NCBI RefSeq assembly: GCF_000009625.1
Contig: NC_002678.2
Span: 3,318,001-3,382,000 of the forward strand
DNA: 64,000 nt
Origin: Mesorhizobium japonicum MAFF 303099
Lineage (GTDB): Bacteria; Pseudomonadota; Alphaproteobacteria; Rhizobiales; Rhizobiaceae
Direction: 5' to 3'
The position numbers and the translations under genes are program-made. Each line of letters starts with the position of its first letter. Positions within the stretch are counted from its first letter, which is position 1. A model generated the notes under the pieces. It saw only the letters and a program-made list of their open reading frames with translations. It was not told where the DNA came from and made no database searches. Of the stretch, positions 8,118 to 17,668 are shown one piece after another.

Positions 8118-8132
8118 TGAGTATACAAGTCA
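8118..8132. promoter_or_regulatory. Candidate RirA iron-responsive operator (TGA-N9-TCA)
   Basis: TGA (8118-8120), nine bases, then TCA (8130-8132) match the iron-responsive operator reported for the rhizobial regulator RirA. It lies in the gap between exbB and the divergent cysteine-hydrolase gene, 76 bases from the exbB start. It is expected to repress the tonB operon when iron is plentiful. Six fixed bases also occur by chance, so location is the main support. Confidence 0.55.
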
Positions 8133-8306
8133 ACATTGAAGATGACTGCAACAGTCAACACTTCGTTGGGACAGCCTGTGGCGTTCGCCGAAGGCAGGTC
8201 GATGCCCGCGACATCCTGCTTCTCCGCGTCACAACCGCGGCCTGAGTGGACGACTTGAACTTCGCCAGTCAGGATGGCTCTCACGACGGCAAGGAGACAC
8301 TTTCGG

Positions 8307-8978
8307 ATGATCAAGGCAACGCCCTTCGACTTCCCCTATGACGGCAGGCTGGTGGCCGAAAACACGGCACTGATCGTCATCGACCTGCAGCAGGATTTCC
8401 TGTCGACCACGGGCTATTTCGCCAGAAAGGGATATGACCCCTCACCGCTGCGGGCGATCCTGCCCACGGTGAACTGGCTGATCGCCGCTTCGCGCAAAGC
8501 CGGCGTCAGGGTCATCCATACCAGGCAGGGCTATCGCGCCGACATGGCCGACATGACGCCTTACGAGAAGTGGCGCCGCAAGCGCTCCGGCCTCGACGGC
8601 ACCGATGTCCTGCTGCGCTCGGGCGCGGGGTTCCAGATCGTTCCGGAGATCGATGTCGCGCCGCAGGACATCATCGTCGACAAGACCTGCAACAGCGCCT
8701 TCACCTATACGGATTTCGAGCTTGTGCTGCGCGCGCAAGGCATCACGCACCTGATGTTTTCCGGATGCACGACCGATGTCTGCGTCCACACTACGCTGCG
8801 CGAGGCCTGCGACCGCAATTTTCAGTGCCTGACGATCTCGGACGCCTGCGCCAGTGGCGACCAGAAAGCTCACGAGGCGGCCCTGCACATGGTGACGGTC
8901 GAGGATGGCGTCTTCGGCGTCCTGGCCGATTCAGCCGCCGTCGTCGATGGCCTGTCGCGGCTTGGCGACAGGCGTTAG
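8307..8978 (+). CDS. Isochorismatase-family cysteine hydrolase (biuret-hydrolase-like)
   Basis: From ATG 8307, with AAGGAGA upstream, the product is 223 residues. The catalytic triad of the cysteine hydrolase family is visible: Asp26 in VIDLQQDF, Lys126 in VDKTCNSAF and Cys159 in TTDVCVHTT. Overall organisation, including HTRQGYRADMADM (71-83) and the KWRRKR segment, resembles biuret and ureidoacrylate amidohydrolases that cleave small amide or ureide bonds. It reads divergently from exbB and towards the convergent LLM monooxygenase. The real substrate cannot be deduced; nicotinamidase or isochorismatase activity is less likely. Confidence 0.82.
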   Translation: MIKATPFDFPYDGRLVAENTALIVIDLQQDFLSTTGYFARKGYDPSPLRAILPTVNWLIAASRKAGVRVIHTRQGYRADMADMTPYEKWRRKRSGLDGTDVLLRSGAGFQIVPEIDVAPQDIIVDKTCNSAFTYTDFELVLRAQGITHLMFSGCTTDVCVHTTLREACDRNFQCLTISDACASGDQKAHEAALHMVTVEDGVFGVLADSAAVVDGLSRLGDRR

Positions 8979-8998
8979 ACCACAGTAGTCTACAGTCT

Positions 8999-9940
8999 TC
9001 AGCGGGCTACCCGCGTCTCCAGCCCGGCGTGAGGCGCATAGGCGCTCGGCTGGAAAGCATCATGTTCGCGGCGCGCCAGCGAGTTGCGCAGTAGGGAAAT
9101 CGTTTCCCGGCCGGCCGTCGCGATCTCGCGCGACGTGTCGACGCCGACGATCATGAATTCATCGATCCCGAGCCCGGCATAGGCAAGCAGCGACAAGGCG
9201 ACCTGGGCCGGCGGCCCGGACAGGTCGACCGCCTTGTGGCCAGTGGCGGAAGCGCCCTGGTGGATCCGCACCGGAAGCGCGAAGCGCAGCTTGCCGGCCC
9301 GGCCATGTTCGGCCGCGGCGCCACGCACCCGCTCCATCAACTGCCTGACATCATCGATCGAGCCCGGCGCCAGTTCGAAGACATCGGCATGCCGGCCGGC
9401 CACTTTCAGCGCCGTTCCCGATTGCCCACCCATGCGGATGGTCAGGTCGGCGCCGTGCGGGCCTTTGCGCGGCACGTAGCCACCCTTGATGCTGTAGAAG
9501 GCGCCTTCATGGTCGAAAGGCCGGTCGTTCGACCAGAGCCGCTTCAAAAGCACGAGATATTCATCGATACGCTGCCAGACGATGCTGTGTCCGACCGGCC
9601 GTGACTCGGCATCGTCATCGTTCAACGGCTCGCTGATCATGCGGAGCGCCAGCCGTCCCCCGCTTTTTCGATCGATCGATGCCAATTGGCGCGCCGCCAC
9701 GGTCGGCTCGACGACGCCCGCCCAATGGGTCAGCACGACCTCGAGCGAAGCGGTGCGGTCGAGCACCTGAGCGGCAAGATCCATATTGGTCAGCAGCCCG
9801 GCCGAATCGTCGACGACGATCTTCTGAAAGCCGCCATCCTCGATCAGTCCGAGCTTGGTCGCCGTCTCGGCAAAATCATAGAAAAACGGAATGGCGGCGT
9901 CGGCGGTCTTGCCGGGGACATGGGTGAATTCGATCGGCAT
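8999..9940 (-). CDS. LLM-class flavin-dependent monooxygenase (luciferase-like)
   Basis: From ATG 9940, preceded by GGAGG, the product is 313 residues. It resembles the bacterial luciferase-like TIM-barrel monooxygenases of the SsuD type, which use reduced flavin. Features include VVDDSAGLLTNMDLAAQVLD, the RLALRMISEPLNDDDAESR stretch and the GRHADVFELAPGSIDDV segment near residue 215. SsuD-type enzymes desulfonate alkanesulfonates, but the family is broad. It converges on the cysteine hydrolase gene with a 20-base gap. No dedicated flavin reductase is nearby. Confidence 0.82.
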   Translation of the reverse strand: MPIEFTHVPGKTADAAIPFFYDFAETATKLGLIEDGGFQKIVVDDSAGLLTNMDLAAQVLDRTASLEVVLTHWAGVVEPTVAARQLASIDRKSGGRLALRMISEPLNDDDAESRPVGHSIVWQRIDEYLVLLKRLWSNDRPFDHEGAFYSIKGGYVPRKGPHGADLTIRMGGQSGTALKVAGRHADVFELAPGSIDDVRQLMERVRGAAAEHGRAGKLRFALPVRIHQGASATGHKAVDLSGPPAQVALSLLAYAGLGIDEFMIVGVDTSREIATAGRETISLLRNSLARREHDAFQPSAYAPHAGLETRVAR

Positions 9941-10077
9941 TGTCATCTCCTCCATCGCTGGAATCATGGATGCGCTGAAATTCGAATCACGGACGCGCGC
10001 AAACGCACCGGGATCCGGTTCATTCAACTCCGATTGCCTGAAAACAGTGGGGAAACTAACCCTGTCGATCTGGTACC

Positions 10078-10233
10078 TTAGGGAATGAGGCCCAGAACGA
10101 CGGCCCCGGTGAACACAAACGCAAGGGCAAAGACAAGATAGGCGAAAGCTCCGGCATAGGCCGGGCGAAAGGTCTGGGCATTGGCCAGCCTCTGGCCGCT
10201 GCTGTCAGTCTGAGCGTTCTGGATATAGGACAT
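10078..10233 (-). CDS. Small single-span membrane protein (51 aa)
   Basis: ATG at 10233 follows GGAGG closely and encodes 51 residues. The first 25 are polar (MSYIQNAQTDSSGQRLANAQ, then TFRP). The rest is a continuous hydrophobic helix (about 27-50, ending FVFTGAVVLGLIP). The strong ribosome-binding site and clean single-span profile support a real gene despite its length. It lies 137 bases upstream of the LLM monooxygenase in the same direction and could share its promoter. I recognise no family; subunit-like helper proteins of membrane complexes look like this. Confidence 0.65.
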   Translation of the reverse strand: MSYIQNAQTDSSGQRLANAQTFRPAYAGAFAYLVFALAFVFTGAVVLGLIP

Positions 10234-10526
10234 ATCGACCTCCGTCTCGCCGGTTAATCTATAAAACTTGTAGACTTTGTCGATTGCTATTTTTGAGCTC
10301 TAGGCAGAATAATTTTCTCATTTCAGGAGCTAAGTTGGTTGTGAGTTGCTGGGATCGCTTGCCGGGGCGATCGCTCGGCAGGGCATGAGCCTTGCTCCAG
10401 ACGCACCCGAATGGACCTATGTCCTTGTTCCCCCTGCACCCAATTGGTCCATTGGCCGCCTTGTGCGGGCGCGGTAGCATCGCCCGATAAGCAAACGCGA
10501 ACTGGATCGAACGGGGAGTAAAAAGC

Positions 10527-11294
10527 ATGGGCGAAAGACTGGCCGGCAAGGTCGCCATCATCTCGGGCGGCGCGACGGGAATGGGCGGCGCGGCTTCTGA
10601 GTTGTTCGCGGCCGAAGGCGCCAAGGTGGCGATCATCGACCGCAATGGGGAGGCAGCCGCTGCCACGGCAGCGGCGATACGCGCGCGGGGCCGTGTCGCC
10701 GAGCATTTTGTCGCCGACGTGTCCGACGAGGCGCAGGTCCAGGCGGCGGTGAAGGGCGCGACCGAAAAACTCGGGCCTGTCACGGTGTTGTTCAATCACG
10801 CCGGCACCATCGTGATCAAACCGTTCCTGGAGACGACCGTGCAGGAATGGGACTGGCTGCATGCGGTCAACGTGCGCTCGATGTTCCTGATGACGCGTGC
10901 CGTGCTGCCCGGCATGATCGCGGCGGGCGGCGGCTCGATCGTCTGCACCTCGTCGATCTCGGCTGTGGCGGCAACACCGATGGAGGTGCTCTACGACACC
11001 ACCAAGGGCGCCTGCCACATGTTCGCGCGCGCCATCGCGGTGGAGTTCCGTGACCGCAACATCCGCTGCAACGCCGTCTGCCCCGGCTTTATCAGGACGC
11101 CGCACGGCCTGCGCGAGGTCGCCGACCTCGGCAAGCTCGGCGTCGACGTTTCGGACGCGGCATTGGCGGCACAGCAGGGCCGCATCGGCGAGCCGGAAGA
11201 GGTGGCCAAGGCTGCCCTGTATTTGGCCAGCGACGAGTCGAGCTTCGTCAACGGCGCGCATCTGTTCGTGGACAATGGCTTTACGGCGATGTGA
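10527..11294 (+). CDS. SDR family oxidoreductase
   Basis: This 255-residue protein is a classical short-chain dehydrogenase. The cofactor loop is GGATGMGG (14-21), the NHAG motif is at 90-93, the catalytic serine is in TSSIS (141-145), and Tyr156 and Lys160 form YDTTK. The C-terminus ends in the usual [16 protein letters not shown]. Asp38 after the second strand (IID) suggests preference for NAD. ATG 10527 has GGGGAGT upstream. It stands alone, with 293 bases of non-coding DNA before it (AT-rich near 10260-10320, probably promoter) and repeats behind it. The substrate is unknown. Confidence 0.88.
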   Translation: MGERLAGKVAIISGGATGMGGAASELFAAEGAKVAIIDRNGEAAAATAAAIRARGRVAEHFVADVSDEAQVQAAVKGATEKLGPVTVLFNHAGTIVIKPFLETTVQEWDWLHAVNVRSMFLMTRAVLPGMIAAGGGSIVCTSSISAVAATPMEVLYDTTKGACHMFARAIAVEFRDRNIRCNAVCPGFIRTPHGLREVADLGKLGVDVSDAALAAQQGRIGEPEEVAKAALYLASDESSFVNGAHLFVDNGFTAM

Positions 11295-11329
11295 GGGCGT
11301 CCCAGGCCAGCTTGGCGCCCTTCCTCTCC

Positions 11330-11525
11330 CCCGTCGATCGGCGGAGAGGTGTCGAGCGCAGCTCGACGGAGTGGGGGTCGACCCTTGGCGCGGTGCAGGA
11401 AGATTCTTGCGCCTTAGTGCCCTTTCTATCGTTGGCGACGGCTGCCAGGTGGTTCCCCCACTCCGTCGCTGCTTCGCAGCGCCAACCAAACCGCTTGGCG
11501 CTGCGACGGACGCATAGGGGGAGAA
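11330..11525. repeat. MITE-like inverted repeat element
   Basis: GACGGAGTGGGGG (11365-11377) and its exact reverse complement CCCCCACTCCGTC (11455-11467) flank about 77 bases of non-coding DNA. Shorter palindromes (GTCGAGCGCAGCTCGAC near 11351; GCTGCTTCGCAGC near 11467) lie alongside. This is the form of a short miniature transposon or palindromic repeat. It fills the gap between the SDR and the convergent permease gene. Confidence 0.55.
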
Positions 11526-11565
11526 GTGTTACCCATGTATCCGGTTTAAAGTGTTACCCATCTAT
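11526..11565. repeat. Direct-repeat pair, possible insertion-sequence end
   Basis: GTGTTACCCATGTAT (11526-11540) recurs as GTGTTACCCATCTAT (11551-11565), 25 bases apart. Paired GTGTTACCCAT-type units of this kind resemble transposase-binding ends of insertion sequences. No transposase is present here, so this would be a solo remnant. Identification is tentative. Confidence 0.35.
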
Positions 11566-11586
11566 CGGCTGGACAGCACCACTCGT

Positions 11587-12531
11587 CTACCGCTCTTCCT
11601 TGCGAAACGGCTTCAGCAACGCCGAGGGCGCCACCGCGTTGCGTGACATCACAGCCATCGCAACGATGGTGAAGATGAAGGGCAGCATCAGGAACGCCTC
11701 ATAGGGGATATGTCCGAGCCCGCTCGCCTGCATGCGCAGCTGCAGCGCATCGACGAAGGCGAACAGCAGTGCGGCGCCTGCCGAGCGCCATGGGTCCCAG
11801 CGGCCGAACACGACCAGCGCGATCGCCACCCAGCCGCGCCCGGAGACGACGCCGAAGGTGAAGGCGTTGAATTGCGCCATCGACAGGAAGGCGCCGGCCA
11901 GTCCCATCAGGGCGCCGCCGAGGATGACGGCCTGGAAGCGGGTGGCAATGACGCTGACGCCGGCCGAATCGGCGGCGCGCGGATTCTCGCCGACCATGCG
12001 CACCGACAGACCCCAGGGCGTGCGGTAAAGCACGAAGGCAGCGAGCGGTATGGCGATGATTGCCATGTAGACCAGCGCGAACTGGTTGAACACAGCCGGC
12101 CCGAGCACCGGAATGTCCGATAGAACCGGGATCGGCAGCGTCTGAAAACCCTTGATGGCAGGCGGTACCGATTGCTGGCCGAAGATCAGCCGGTAGAGGA
12201 AATAGGCAAGGCCGGACGAGAACAAAGTCACGCCGATGCCGCAGACATGCTGGCTGAGGCCCAGCGCCACGGTGAACAGCGCATGCAGCGCGCCCATCAG
12301 CATCCCGGTCAGCACCGCCACCAGGACGCCGAGCCACAGGCTGCCGCTGAGGCTGGTGGCGGTGAAGCCGGTCATGGCGCAGAGCAGCATGATGCCTTCG
12401 ATGCCGAGATTGAGCACGCCGGCGCGCTCGGAGAACATCTCGCCGAGCGTGGCGAAGGCCAGCGGCGTGGCGATGCGGATGATGGCGGCCAGGAAGCCGA
12501 CCTGGAAGATCTGTTCGAACACCGCGCTCAT
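11587..12531 (-). CDS. ABC transporter permease (BMP/nucleoside type, second permease)
   Basis: This 314-residue protein has 8-9 hydrophobic segments. It shows the branched-chain/ribose permease-like core of nucleoside (YufQ-type) permeases: FSERAGVLNLGIEGIMLLCA (about 31-50), the RMVGENPRAADSAGV loop (about 178-192), and GRGWVAIALVVFGRWDP (about 230-246). It forms the membrane channel with the permease encoded just upstream, which it overlaps by 4 bases. Its partners are the ATPase and the BMP-type binding protein further upstream. The likely cargo is a nucleoside or purine-like compound. Confidence 0.9.
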   Translation of the reverse strand: MSAVFEQIFQVGFLAAIIRIATPLAFATLGEMFSERAGVLNLGIEGIMLLCAMTGFTATSLSGSLWLGVLVAVLTGMLMGALHALFTVALGLSQHVCGIGVTLFSSGLAYFLYRLIFGQQSVPPAIKGFQTLPIPVLSDIPVLGPAVFNQFALVYMAIIAIPLAAFVLYRTPWGLSVRMVGENPRAADSAGVSVIATRFQAVILGGALMGLAGAFLSMAQFNAFTFGVVSGRGWVAIALVVFGRWDPWRSAGAALLFAFVDALQLRMQASGLGHIPYEAFLMLPFIFTIVAMAVMSRNAVAPSALLKPFRKEER

Positions 12532-13583
12532 GAGGCGGCTCCGACGCGGCGAATGCGATAGGCGGTGAACAGCAGCGCCACCAGCATGGCGAGCAAGGCG
12601 GTCCCCTGGATGACGTCGCTGAGGAAGGCCGGCACGCCGGTCGCGCGCGACATCGCCTCGGCGCCGGTCATCACGGCGGCGAGGAAGATCGCCGCCGGCA
12701 CCACGCCCAGCGGATTGAGCCGCGCCAGCATGGCGACGACGATGCCTGAATAGCCGTAGCCAGGCGAGATGTCGCTCATCACCTGGAAATGCACGCCGCC
12801 GACTTCACCGACGCCGGCGAGCCCGGCCAGCGCGCCGGACATGAGCGCGGTCGAGAGCAGCACCCGCTCGACGTGGATACCGCCATAGCGGGCGGCTTCC
12901 GGGCTCTCGCCGGTGACCCTGATGCGGAAGCCAAGCGTCGTGCGCGCGATGAGGAACCAGATCAGCGGCGCGGCGATCAGCGCCACGATGACGCCCAGAT
13001 GCAGCCGCGTGCCTTCGATCAGCACCGGGAAATTGGCCGAATCCTCGATTGGCGGCGAGATCGGATAGCCGCTGAAGCTGTCCTTCCATGGCCCTTCGAT
13101 CAGCGCCATCAGCGCGTAGTAGATGACCGAGTTGAGCAGCAGCGAGCTGACGACATCGTCGACCTTGAATTTGACCCGCAGCGTCGCGGGCACCAGCGCG
13201 ACCACTGCGCCGGCGGCGGCGCCGGCGATTGCCATCAGCAGCATGGCGAGCGGCCCCGGCATCGGGATCGCGCCGACAAAGCAGCTGGCGACCGCACCGG
13301 CCAGCAACTGGCCCTCGGCACCGATGTTCCAGAATTTGGCGCGGAAGGCGACGGCGACCGCCAGCCCGGTGAAGATCATCGGTGCCGCGCGCACCAGCGT
13401 TTCGGTGATTGCGTAGCTGTCGCCGAGCGAGGCGGTGAACATCACGCCGTAGGATTCCAGAACGCCGGCGCCGGCTAGTGCGATCAGGCCGCTGCACAGG
13501 ACAAGCGTCGCCGCGATCGCCACCAACGGGAGCGCGAGATTGAACCAGGTCGGCGTCGAGGTGCGGACTTCCAGGCGAAACAT
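12528..13583 (-). CDS. ABC transporter permease (BMP/nucleoside type, first permease)
   Basis: This 351-residue permease has about ten hydrophobic segments. It shares the paired-permease features of YufP-type nucleoside importers: AVAFRAKFWNIGAEGQLLAGA (about 76-96), VPATLRVKFKVDDVVSSLLLN (about 131-151), and a RVTGESPEAARYGG loop (about 221-234). It overlaps the ATPase gene by one base and the second permease by four, so translation of all three is probably coupled. Confidence 0.9.
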   Translation of the reverse strand: MFRLEVRTSTPTWFNLALPLVAIAATLVLCSGLIALAGAGVLESYGVMFTASLGDSYAITETLVRAAPMIFTGLAVAVAFRAKFWNIGAEGQLLAGAVASCFVGAIPMPGPLAMLLMAIAGAAAGAVVALVPATLRVKFKVDDVVSSLLLNSVIYYALMALIEGPWKDSFSGYPISPPIEDSANFPVLIEGTRLHLGVIVALIAAPLIWFLIARTTLGFRIRVTGESPEAARYGGIHVERVLLSTALMSGALAGLAGVGEVGGVHFQVMSDISPGYGYSGIVVAMLARLNPLGVVPAAIFLAAVMTGAEAMSRATGVPAFLSDVIQGTALLAMLVALLFTAYRIRRVGAAS

Positions 13584-15100
13584 CAGCTGTGACCCTCCGC
13601 CCCGGTCATCAGCAGGCCGAGCCGCGCGACCGTCGCATCAGCACTGTCGAGCGTGCCGACAATGCGGCCCTCATACATCACCGCGATGCGGTCGCAGAGC
13701 ACCAGCAATTCTTCCAGATCCTCGCCGATGACGATGATGCCGCAGCCCTTGGCGCGCATGTCGAGGAACTTTTCGTGAATGAAGCGGGCCGCACCAATGT
13801 CGAGGCCGCGCGTCGGCTGCGAGACGATCAGGACTTTCGGGTCGAAGGCAAGCTCGCGCGCCAAAAGCGCCTTCTGCAGATTGCCGCCGGACAACGCGCC
13901 GGCGCGCGTCATCGGTCCGGGGCATCTGATATCGTAGGCCTTGATCTGTTCTTCGGCGAAGGCGCGGATCGCATCCGGCTTGAGCAGCCCCTTGCTGCTG
14001 AACGCGGCGGTGCCGATGCGTGGCAGCACCATCGAATCGGCAAGCGGCAAATTGGTGACCAGACCGGTCGTCATGCGGTCCTCCGGGATGCGGCCGAGCC
14101 CGAGCGCCTGCACCTCGCTCGGCGAAAACCGCGACACCGTCTGGCCGGCGATCGTCATGCGGCCGGCATCGGGTGCGCGCACGCCCGAAATCACCTCGGC
14201 GAGCGCCCGCTGGCCATTGCCCGACACGCCGGCAATGCCGAGGATTTCGCCGGCACGAACGGCAAGCGACACGTCGCGCAGCGCCGTGCCCGCATGCGTC
14301 GAGGTGGAAATGGCGTCGAGCGTCAGCACCGCTTCGCCCGGCGTCGAAGGCCCTCTGGCTGGCGGCACGATCTCGTGGCCGCACATCAGCTGCGCCATGG
14401 CGGCGGACGTCGTGTTGGCCGGATCGTCGACACGGCCGGCGACACGGCCATGCCGCAGCACCGTGCAGCGATGGGTGAGCGCCCGCACCTCGTTGAGCTT
14501 GTGCGAGATGAAGATGATGCCGAGGCCCTGCGCCGCCATCGAGCGCAGCGCCGAGAACAGCCCGTCCACCTCGCTCGGCGCCAGCACCGCCGTCGGCTCG
14601 TCGAGGATCAAGAGCCTGGCGCCGCGAAACAGCGCCTTGACGATCTCAAGCCGCTGCTGTTCGCCGACCGACAGGGCGGAAACCGGCAGGTCGGGATCCA
14701 GCGTCAGCCCATGCTGGCGGCCGATTTCGGCCAGCCGCGCCAGCCCGCCGGCGCGATCGATCCGCCCCGATTTGCCTGGAATGCCGATGAGCAGATTCTC
14801 CAGCACCGTCAGCCGCGGCGCCAGGTGAAAATGCTGGTGCACCATGCCGATGCCAGCTGCCAGCGCATCGGCCGAACTCGTGATCCGCACGGGGCGACCC
14901 TGGATGAGGATTTCCCCGGCATCCGGCGCATAGGCGCCGAACAGCACGTTCATCAGCGTCGTCTTGCCGGCGCCGTTCTCGCCCAGCAGGCCGAGGATTT
15001 CACCGGGCGCGACGCTGAGATCTACAGCCTCGTTCGCCTTGACGGCGCCGAAGCTCTTGGTGATGCCGCGCATTTCGATGAGTGGGGCGGGCGTCGGCAA
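13583..15100 (-). CDS. ABC transporter ATP-binding protein, double-domain (BMP/nucleoside type)
   Basis: This 505-residue protein contains two ABC domains in tandem. The first has Walker A GENGAGKTT (about 39-47), signature SVGEQQR and Walker B LLILDEPTAVL. The second is degenerate at Walker A (AGVSGNGQRALAE, about 292-304) but keeps the signature SGGNLQKALLARE and a VSQPTRGLD Walker B. This asymmetry is usual in RbsA/YufO ATPases. The start is a TTG at 15100 with AGGATC upstream. A palindromic repeat (15134-15267) separates it from the binding-protein gene. Confidence 0.92.
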   Translation of the reverse strand: MPTPAPLIEMRGITKSFGAVKANEAVDLSVAPGEILGLLGENGAGKTTLMNVLFGAYAPDAGEILIQGRPVRITSSADALAAGIGMVHQHFHLAPRLTVLENLLIGIPGKSGRIDRAGGLARLAEIGRQHGLTLDPDLPVSALSVGEQQRLEIVKALFRGARLLILDEPTAVLAPSEVDGLFSALRSMAAQGLGIIFISHKLNEVRALTHRCTVLRHGRVAGRVDDPANTTSAAMAQLMCGHEIVPPARGPSTPGEAVLTLDAISTSTHAGTALRDVSLAVRAGEILGIAGVSGNGQRALAEVISGVRAPDAGRMTIAGQTVSRFSPSEVQALGLGRIPEDRMTTGLVTNLPLADSMVLPRIGTAAFSSKGLLKPDAIRAFAEEQIKAYDIRCPGPMTRAGALSGGNLQKALLARELAFDPKVLIVSQPTRGLDIGAARFIHEKFLDMRAKGCGIIVIGEDLEELLVLCDRIAVMYEGRIVGTLDSADATVARLGLLMTGAEGHS

Positions 15101-15133
15101 GGCAGGATCCTGGTGGCGTTGGAGCGGCTCCTC

Positions 15134-15267
15134 ACCCTCCCCCTTGTGGGGAGGGTCGGCTTACGATCGTAGCGAAGCGAAGATCGTGAGACGGGGTGGG
15201 GGTACGGCGCTGAAAACCCCCGCCCCGCTCCGCTTCGCGGATCGACCCTCCCCACAAGGGGGAGGGT
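15134..15267. repeat. Palindromic element with 24-bp perfect terminal inverted repeats
   Basis: The 24 bases at 15134-15157 (starting ACCCTCCCCCTTGTGG) are exactly complementary to 15244-15267. Between them lies GC-rich DNA with further hairpins (GATCGTAGCGAAGCGAAGATC; a G-rich and a C-rich run facing each other). This is a mobile-repeat-like element inserted between the binding-protein gene and the ATPase gene of one operon. There it could act as an RNA processing or attenuation site. Confidence 0.75.
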
Positions 15268-15276
15268 AAGCAAGCC

Positions 15277-16308
15277 TCAATCCGAAACCGGCGTGTTCTC
15301 GTCGACATCCACCCGGAAATTGCCCTCGAGAATCTCCGCCTTCTTCTTCTCGACCAGATCCTTGACCTCGGCCGGCAGCGTCTTGTCGAACTTGTGGTAG
15401 GGGGCGAGGTAGGAACCGCCCTTGGCCATGCGTGAGAAATCGCCATAGTCCTGCGCGGTGTAGACGCCGGCCTTGACCAGCTTGATCGCCTGTTCGACCG
15501 TCGGGTACATATCCCACACCGGGCCGGTGATGACCGTGTCGGGGCCGAGGCTCGACTGGTCCGACATGTTGGAGATGGCGAGGATCTTCTTCTCCACCGC
15601 CGCCTCGATGACGCCGAAGCGCTCGGCATAGATGACGTCGACCCCGGCATCGATCTGCGCGACCGCGGCTTCCTTGGCCTTCGGCGGATCGAAGAAGGAG
15701 CCGATGAAGGCGACCTTCTTCTTGACGTTCGGGTTGACCTCCTTGGCGCCGGCAAAGAAGGCGTTGACCAGCCGGTTCACTTCCGGAATGCCCATCGCCG
15801 CGACGGCGCCCACCGTGCCCGACTTCGACATCTTGCCGGCGATCATTCCGGCGAGATAGGCGGGCTCATGGATCCAGTTGTCGAAGACGCCGAAATTGGG
15901 TTCGGCCGGACCAGCGCCAGAACCGAACAGCCAGGCGGTCTTCGGGAACTGCTTGGCGGTGCGGCGCGATTCACGCTCGGCGGCGAAGGCGTCGCCCAGC
16001 ACCAGTTGGTAGCCGCCTTGCGCATATTCGCGCATGACGCGGCTGAAGTCGGCGGTCTGCACCTTTTCCGACCATTTGTATTCGATGCCGAGTTCCTTCT
16101 CCGCCTTCTGCAGGGCGACATGGATCTGGTTATCCCAGGGCTCCTCGATCGGCGTGGCGAAGATCGCCGCAACCTTCAGTTTCTTGTCCTTGGCGAAGGC
16201 CGCACCCGGCAGCATCGCAGCAGCCAGGCCAAGCGCACCCAGCTCCAGCACGTTGCGCCGCGAAATCCCTTCGCGTGTCGAGGAAAATTTGTTCTTCCGG
16301 TTTTCCAT
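15277..16308 (-). CDS. BMP family ABC transporter substrate-binding protein
   Basis: This 343-residue protein starts with a Tat-like signal (SRRNVLELGALGLAAAMLPG, then AAFA, about residues 17-40). The twin arginine is followed by a hydrophobic stretch and an Ala-x-Ala site. The mature part matches the BmpA/PnrA group: IFATPIEEPWDNQIH (about 49-63) and GMIAGKMSKSGTVGAVAAMGIPEV. Relatives bind nucleosides or related purine compounds. Tat export implies folding before secretion. It is the first gene of the importer operon, upstream of ATPase and permeases. Confidence 0.9.
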   Translation of the reverse strand: MENRKNKFSSTREGISRRNVLELGALGLAAAMLPGAAFAKDKKLKVAAIFATPIEEPWDNQIHVALQKAEKELGIEYKWSEKVQTADFSRVMREYAQGGYQLVLGDAFAAERESRRTAKQFPKTAWLFGSGAGPAEPNFGVFDNWIHEPAYLAGMIAGKMSKSGTVGAVAAMGIPEVNRLVNAFFAGAKEVNPNVKKKVAFIGSFFDPPKAKEAAVAQIDAGVDVIYAERFGVIEAAVEKKILAISNMSDQSSLGPDTVITGPVWDMYPTVEQAIKLVKAGVYTAQDYGDFSRMAKGGSYLAPYHKFDKTLPAEVKDLVEKKKAEILEGNFRVDVDENTPVSD

Positions 16309-16461
16309 TGCAGTCCCCTCTGTTTGACAGCCGTGTCGAGCCGGCCGTTCTAAAAATCAGACGGGGAACTATGGAACGGGTCCGGACTTTTGTCCACATG
16401 GTCAAATTTGACGGCGCGCCGAATCCAGCCCCGATTCTCGCTGGCGAAGGGAAGGCGACGG

Positions 16462-17667
<1,206 letters not shown>

Positions 17668-17668
17668 G

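Noticed and set aside
8999..9940. Bioluminescence (lux) gene
   Set aside because: It is a general LLM-class monooxygenase; no luxB, luxCDE or regulators are nearby.
13589..15172. Long open frames antisense to real genes (for example here, and at 16390-17592, 29205-30524, 31766-33064, 43482-45167)
   Set aside because: They lie opposite well-supported genes, give Arg/Ala/Gly/His-rich sequences with no family features, and result from high GC at codon third positions.
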